DNA from: Planctomycetota bacterium
GTDB lineage: Bacteria > Planctomycetota > Planctomycetia > Pirellulales > Thermoguttaceae
Direction of reading: 5' to 3'
DNA length: 42,937 nucleotides
Assembly: GCA_030612765.1 (NCBI GenBank)
Contig: JAUWNG010000014.1
Location: 1 to 42,937 of the forward strand
Part shown: positions 41,313 through 42,937 of the stretch, piece by piece
Layout: the number at the start of each line of letters is the position of its first letter
Position numbering within the stretch: position 1 is the stretch's first letter
Notes under the pieces: model-generated
Told to the model about the DNA's origin: nothing
The model's input: only the letters and a program-made list of their open reading frames with translations
Databases searched by the model: none
Position numbers and translations under genes: made by a program

Positions 41313-42767
41313 TTAATGGTTATGCCCCGCGTGCGGATCGGGCGCGGCGGCGGACTTGTTCTTCAACGCCAAGTATATCTGGTACGCGCCGGCCACCACG
41401 ACCGTCTTGCCGGGCGCAACGGCGCCGTCGTTGGCCAACACCACCGAATATTGGTCGCGGTACTCGACGCGGACGGCGCGGCGGTCGAAATGGCCGTCGT
41501 TTTTCTCGAACACGTAGGATTCGGCGCCGTCTCGTACCACGGCGTCGCGAGGCAACACGATCCGCTCGGTCCATCGCTCGACCGGCACGAGCAATTCCAG
41601 CCGTTGGCCGAGCTTGAACCGCCACGAACAAAAACGGTGTCCATCCGGCGTACGGCGGTCGCGGACCAGAGTGTTCGGCAAGCGCACGTGAAACACGAAC
41701 GCCCGCGACTCCGGGTCAACCGTGTTGGCCAGCGAGAAGATTTCGAGGTTTGGAACGGTTTGCCGCCGTCCGTCGGCGCCGGCGACCACCGCCGAAACGC
41801 GCCATTTCTGGTTGGCGGCGTTTTCCAGCGCGGGCACGTCCTGCTCGAAGGCCTTGCCCTCGATGAACAGATCGCAGTAGTCGGCCAACATGCACAACGG
41901 TTCGCCGACCCGGACGTGTTGCCCCGGATCGACCGTCAATTCCTCCACTTGAAGCAAGGGCGATGCGCCGGCTTTCGCCGCGGGGTCTTGCCGCGAGGGC
42001 ACGTATACGGTCACCTCGCCGAGCAGCGAGCGATTGGCCACTATGCCGTCTACCTGGCTCGGCGACAGGCCGTGCAAAAGGAGGCGTTGTCGTTGGGAGC
42101 GGAGCGCGGCTTCGAGTTTCTGCCGCTCATATTCCCGCATCAGCAAGGTCTTGCCGGCCACGGCGCCGCTGGCGACGATTTTTTTCAGCCGGTCGGTTTC
42201 TCTTTGCACCACGTCCAGTTCCTCGACGGTTTGCAGCAGCGCGGCCTGGGCCTCGACCACTTCCTCGTGGGTCAACCGCAGGTCGAACAGCGGCTGGCCC
42301 GCTTCGACCGCCTCGCCTTGCAGCGGATAAATCCGCGACACCACCCCGGTCAGCGGCGCGGCGACCTGCACGTGCGACCGGCCGGGCCGCTCGACCACCA
42401 TCGCCGGCACGGAGATCGTCCGCTCGAAAGGCCCCAACTTCACCTTCGCCAACCGGACGCCGACGTTCTCCTGCGCCGCCGCGGTCAGCCGCACGGTTGC
42501 GGCCTCGTCGCAATCGTGCGATTCATGATCCGCTTCTTCGCCGCAAGAGTCATCTTCCTCGTGTTCGTGGGCGTCGCACTTATCCGTGGGCAAATGGTCT
42601 TCATCGTGGCCCTCATGATCCGAAACCATGGCCGACATACCGACGAGCCGCCGGACTTCGGGCAGCCAGCGGTTCATCGTGGCCGTGCTTACGATCGCCG
42701 CCAAAACCAATCCGCCAAGCGCCCAACGCTTAACGTGTGATAAATAACGGGAATTGCCTGATGGCAT
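41313..42767 (-). CDS. cusB: Metal efflux periplasmic adaptor (HlyD/CusB family) with His-rich metal-binding region
   Basis: This encodes about 484 residues from the ATG at 42767, with GGAG 8 bases upstream. One N-terminal membrane segment (about 14-32) is followed by a His/Asp/Cys-rich stretch (about 50-88, such as DHEGHDEDH, CDAHEHEEDDSC and DHESHDCD). The adaptor core has VQVAAPLTGVVSRIYPLQGEAVEAGQPLF (lipoyl half), a coiled-coil hairpin (about 160-225), and later lipoyl and barrel parts (VDPGQHVRVGEPLCMLADY). It ends DPHAGHNH. It joins the RND pump downstream to an outer-membrane channel, not in this window. The His-rich segments fit a copper/silver or zinc carrier; which metal is unclear. 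Confidence 0.93.
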   Translation of the reverse strand: MPSGNSRYLSHVKRWALGGLVLAAIVSTATMNRWLPEVRRLVGMSAMVSDHEGHDEDHLPTDKCDAHEHEEDDSCGEEADHESHDCDEAATVRLTAAAQENVGVRLAKVKLGPFERTISVPAMVVERPGRSHVQVAAPLTGVVSRIYPLQGEAVEAGQPLFDLRLTHEEVVEAQAALLQTVEELDVVQRETDRLKKIVASGAVAGKTLLMREYERQKLEAALRSQRQRLLLHGLSPSQVDGIVANRSLLGEVTVYVPSRQDPAAKAGASPLLQVEELTVDPGQHVRVGEPLCMLADYCDLFIEGKAFEQDVPALENAANQKWRVSAVVAGADGRRQTVPNLEIFSLANTVDPESRAFVFHVRLPNTLVRDRRTPDGHRFCSWRFKLGQRLELLVPVERWTERIVLPRDAVVRDGAESYVFEKNDGHFDRRAVRVEYRDQYSVVLANDGAVAPGKTVVVAGAYQIYLALKNKSAAAPDPHAGHNH

Positions 42768-42852
42768 GGAACTGTTCTCCAAAAAAATGATCGAGTCGGG
42801 AACTTGTCAATGCGACGTAGTTTATTGAGTGTCGGTTGTACAAATGTCATAC

Positions 42853-42917
42853 GTTTAGCGGCCGCCGGCACGGCGGCCTGCGGCAGAATAGGGCCGCCCT
42901 GCCCGCGGCCGCTAAAC
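42853..42917. repeat. Inverted repeat, GTTTAGCGGCCGCCGGC family
   Basis: Second copy of the element at 3413-3478, with arms GTTTAGCGGCCGCCGGC and GCCCGCGGCCGCTAAAC plus an inner GGCGGCC/GGGCCGCC pair. It lies upstream of the efflux adaptor gene. Nothing else is seen up to the window end. Confidence 0.9.
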
Positions 42918-42937
42918 CGATACCACACTGGGTTTGC

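Overview
The window is GC-rich and densely coded, and looks like a chromosome segment of a planctomycete (Planctomycetota, probably a Pirellulales-type lineage). The case rests on several things: an ECF sigma factor next to an anti-sigma-like protein that carries a DUF1559-type pseudopilin motif, an alpha-2-macroglobulin-like protein of the type common in that phylum, several small zinc-ribbon membrane proteins, a KDO pathway gene (kdsB), and large numbers of short intergenic palindromes. I see no rRNA, tRNA, CRISPR array, phage or transposase gene.

Layout. 166-6552 (minus): galK, a zinc-ribbon membrane protein, two PqqD-like/radical-SAM-type proteins (one with an intact cluster motif, one without), and a membrane protein ending in a Gly/Cys/Ala tail with six cysteines. 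7177-9899 (plus): ECF sigma factor, membrane anti-sigma/DUF1559-like fusion, zinc-ribbon protein. 9953-11399 (minus): rpmA and a secreted protein. 11826-13489 (plus): a TPR protein translationally coupled to an unknown protein. 13613-14422 (minus): kdsB. 14776-17747 (plus): a metal-binding ribbon-helix-helix regulator with a palindromic operator, then znuA, znuC, znuB. 17891-20620 (plus): hslV, an orphan antitoxin-like gene, hslU, two small genes. 20650-22914 (minus): macroglobulin-like protein. 23304-26988 (plus): zinc-ribbon membrane protein, HEAT-like protein, DUF433/DUF5615 toxin-antitoxin pair. 27017-31758 (minus): nifS, nifU, sixA-like phosphatase, an orphan membrane protein, an RNase HII-like protein. 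31869-33443 (plus): RelE-type toxin-antitoxin pair, MnmE-like GTPase. 33503-34036 (minus): TPR protein. 34597-38022 (plus): rpsO, pnp, sensor histidine kinase. 38051-42767 (minus): CusA/CusB-type heavy-metal efflux.

Two themes stand out. First, 166-5301 has the gene content of a peptide-modification (RiPP-like) system: a PqqD-fused radical SAM/SPASM enzyme, a cluster-less paralogue, and a membrane protein whose C-terminal tail (CACAGCACACACA) is a plausible modification target. Second, the window is full of dispersed repeats of two architectures: long inverted repeats of many unrelated sequence families, and arrays of 7-bp units. Copies sit between genes, supply stop codons, and lie in frame inside at least four proteins (galactokinase, the radical SAM enzyme twice, the RNase HII-like protein and the macroglobulin-like protein). 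This resembles the in-frame palindromic elements of Rickettsia and the heptanucleotide tandem repeats of cyanobacteria.

Functions are assigned from motifs and family memory only; no database search was run.
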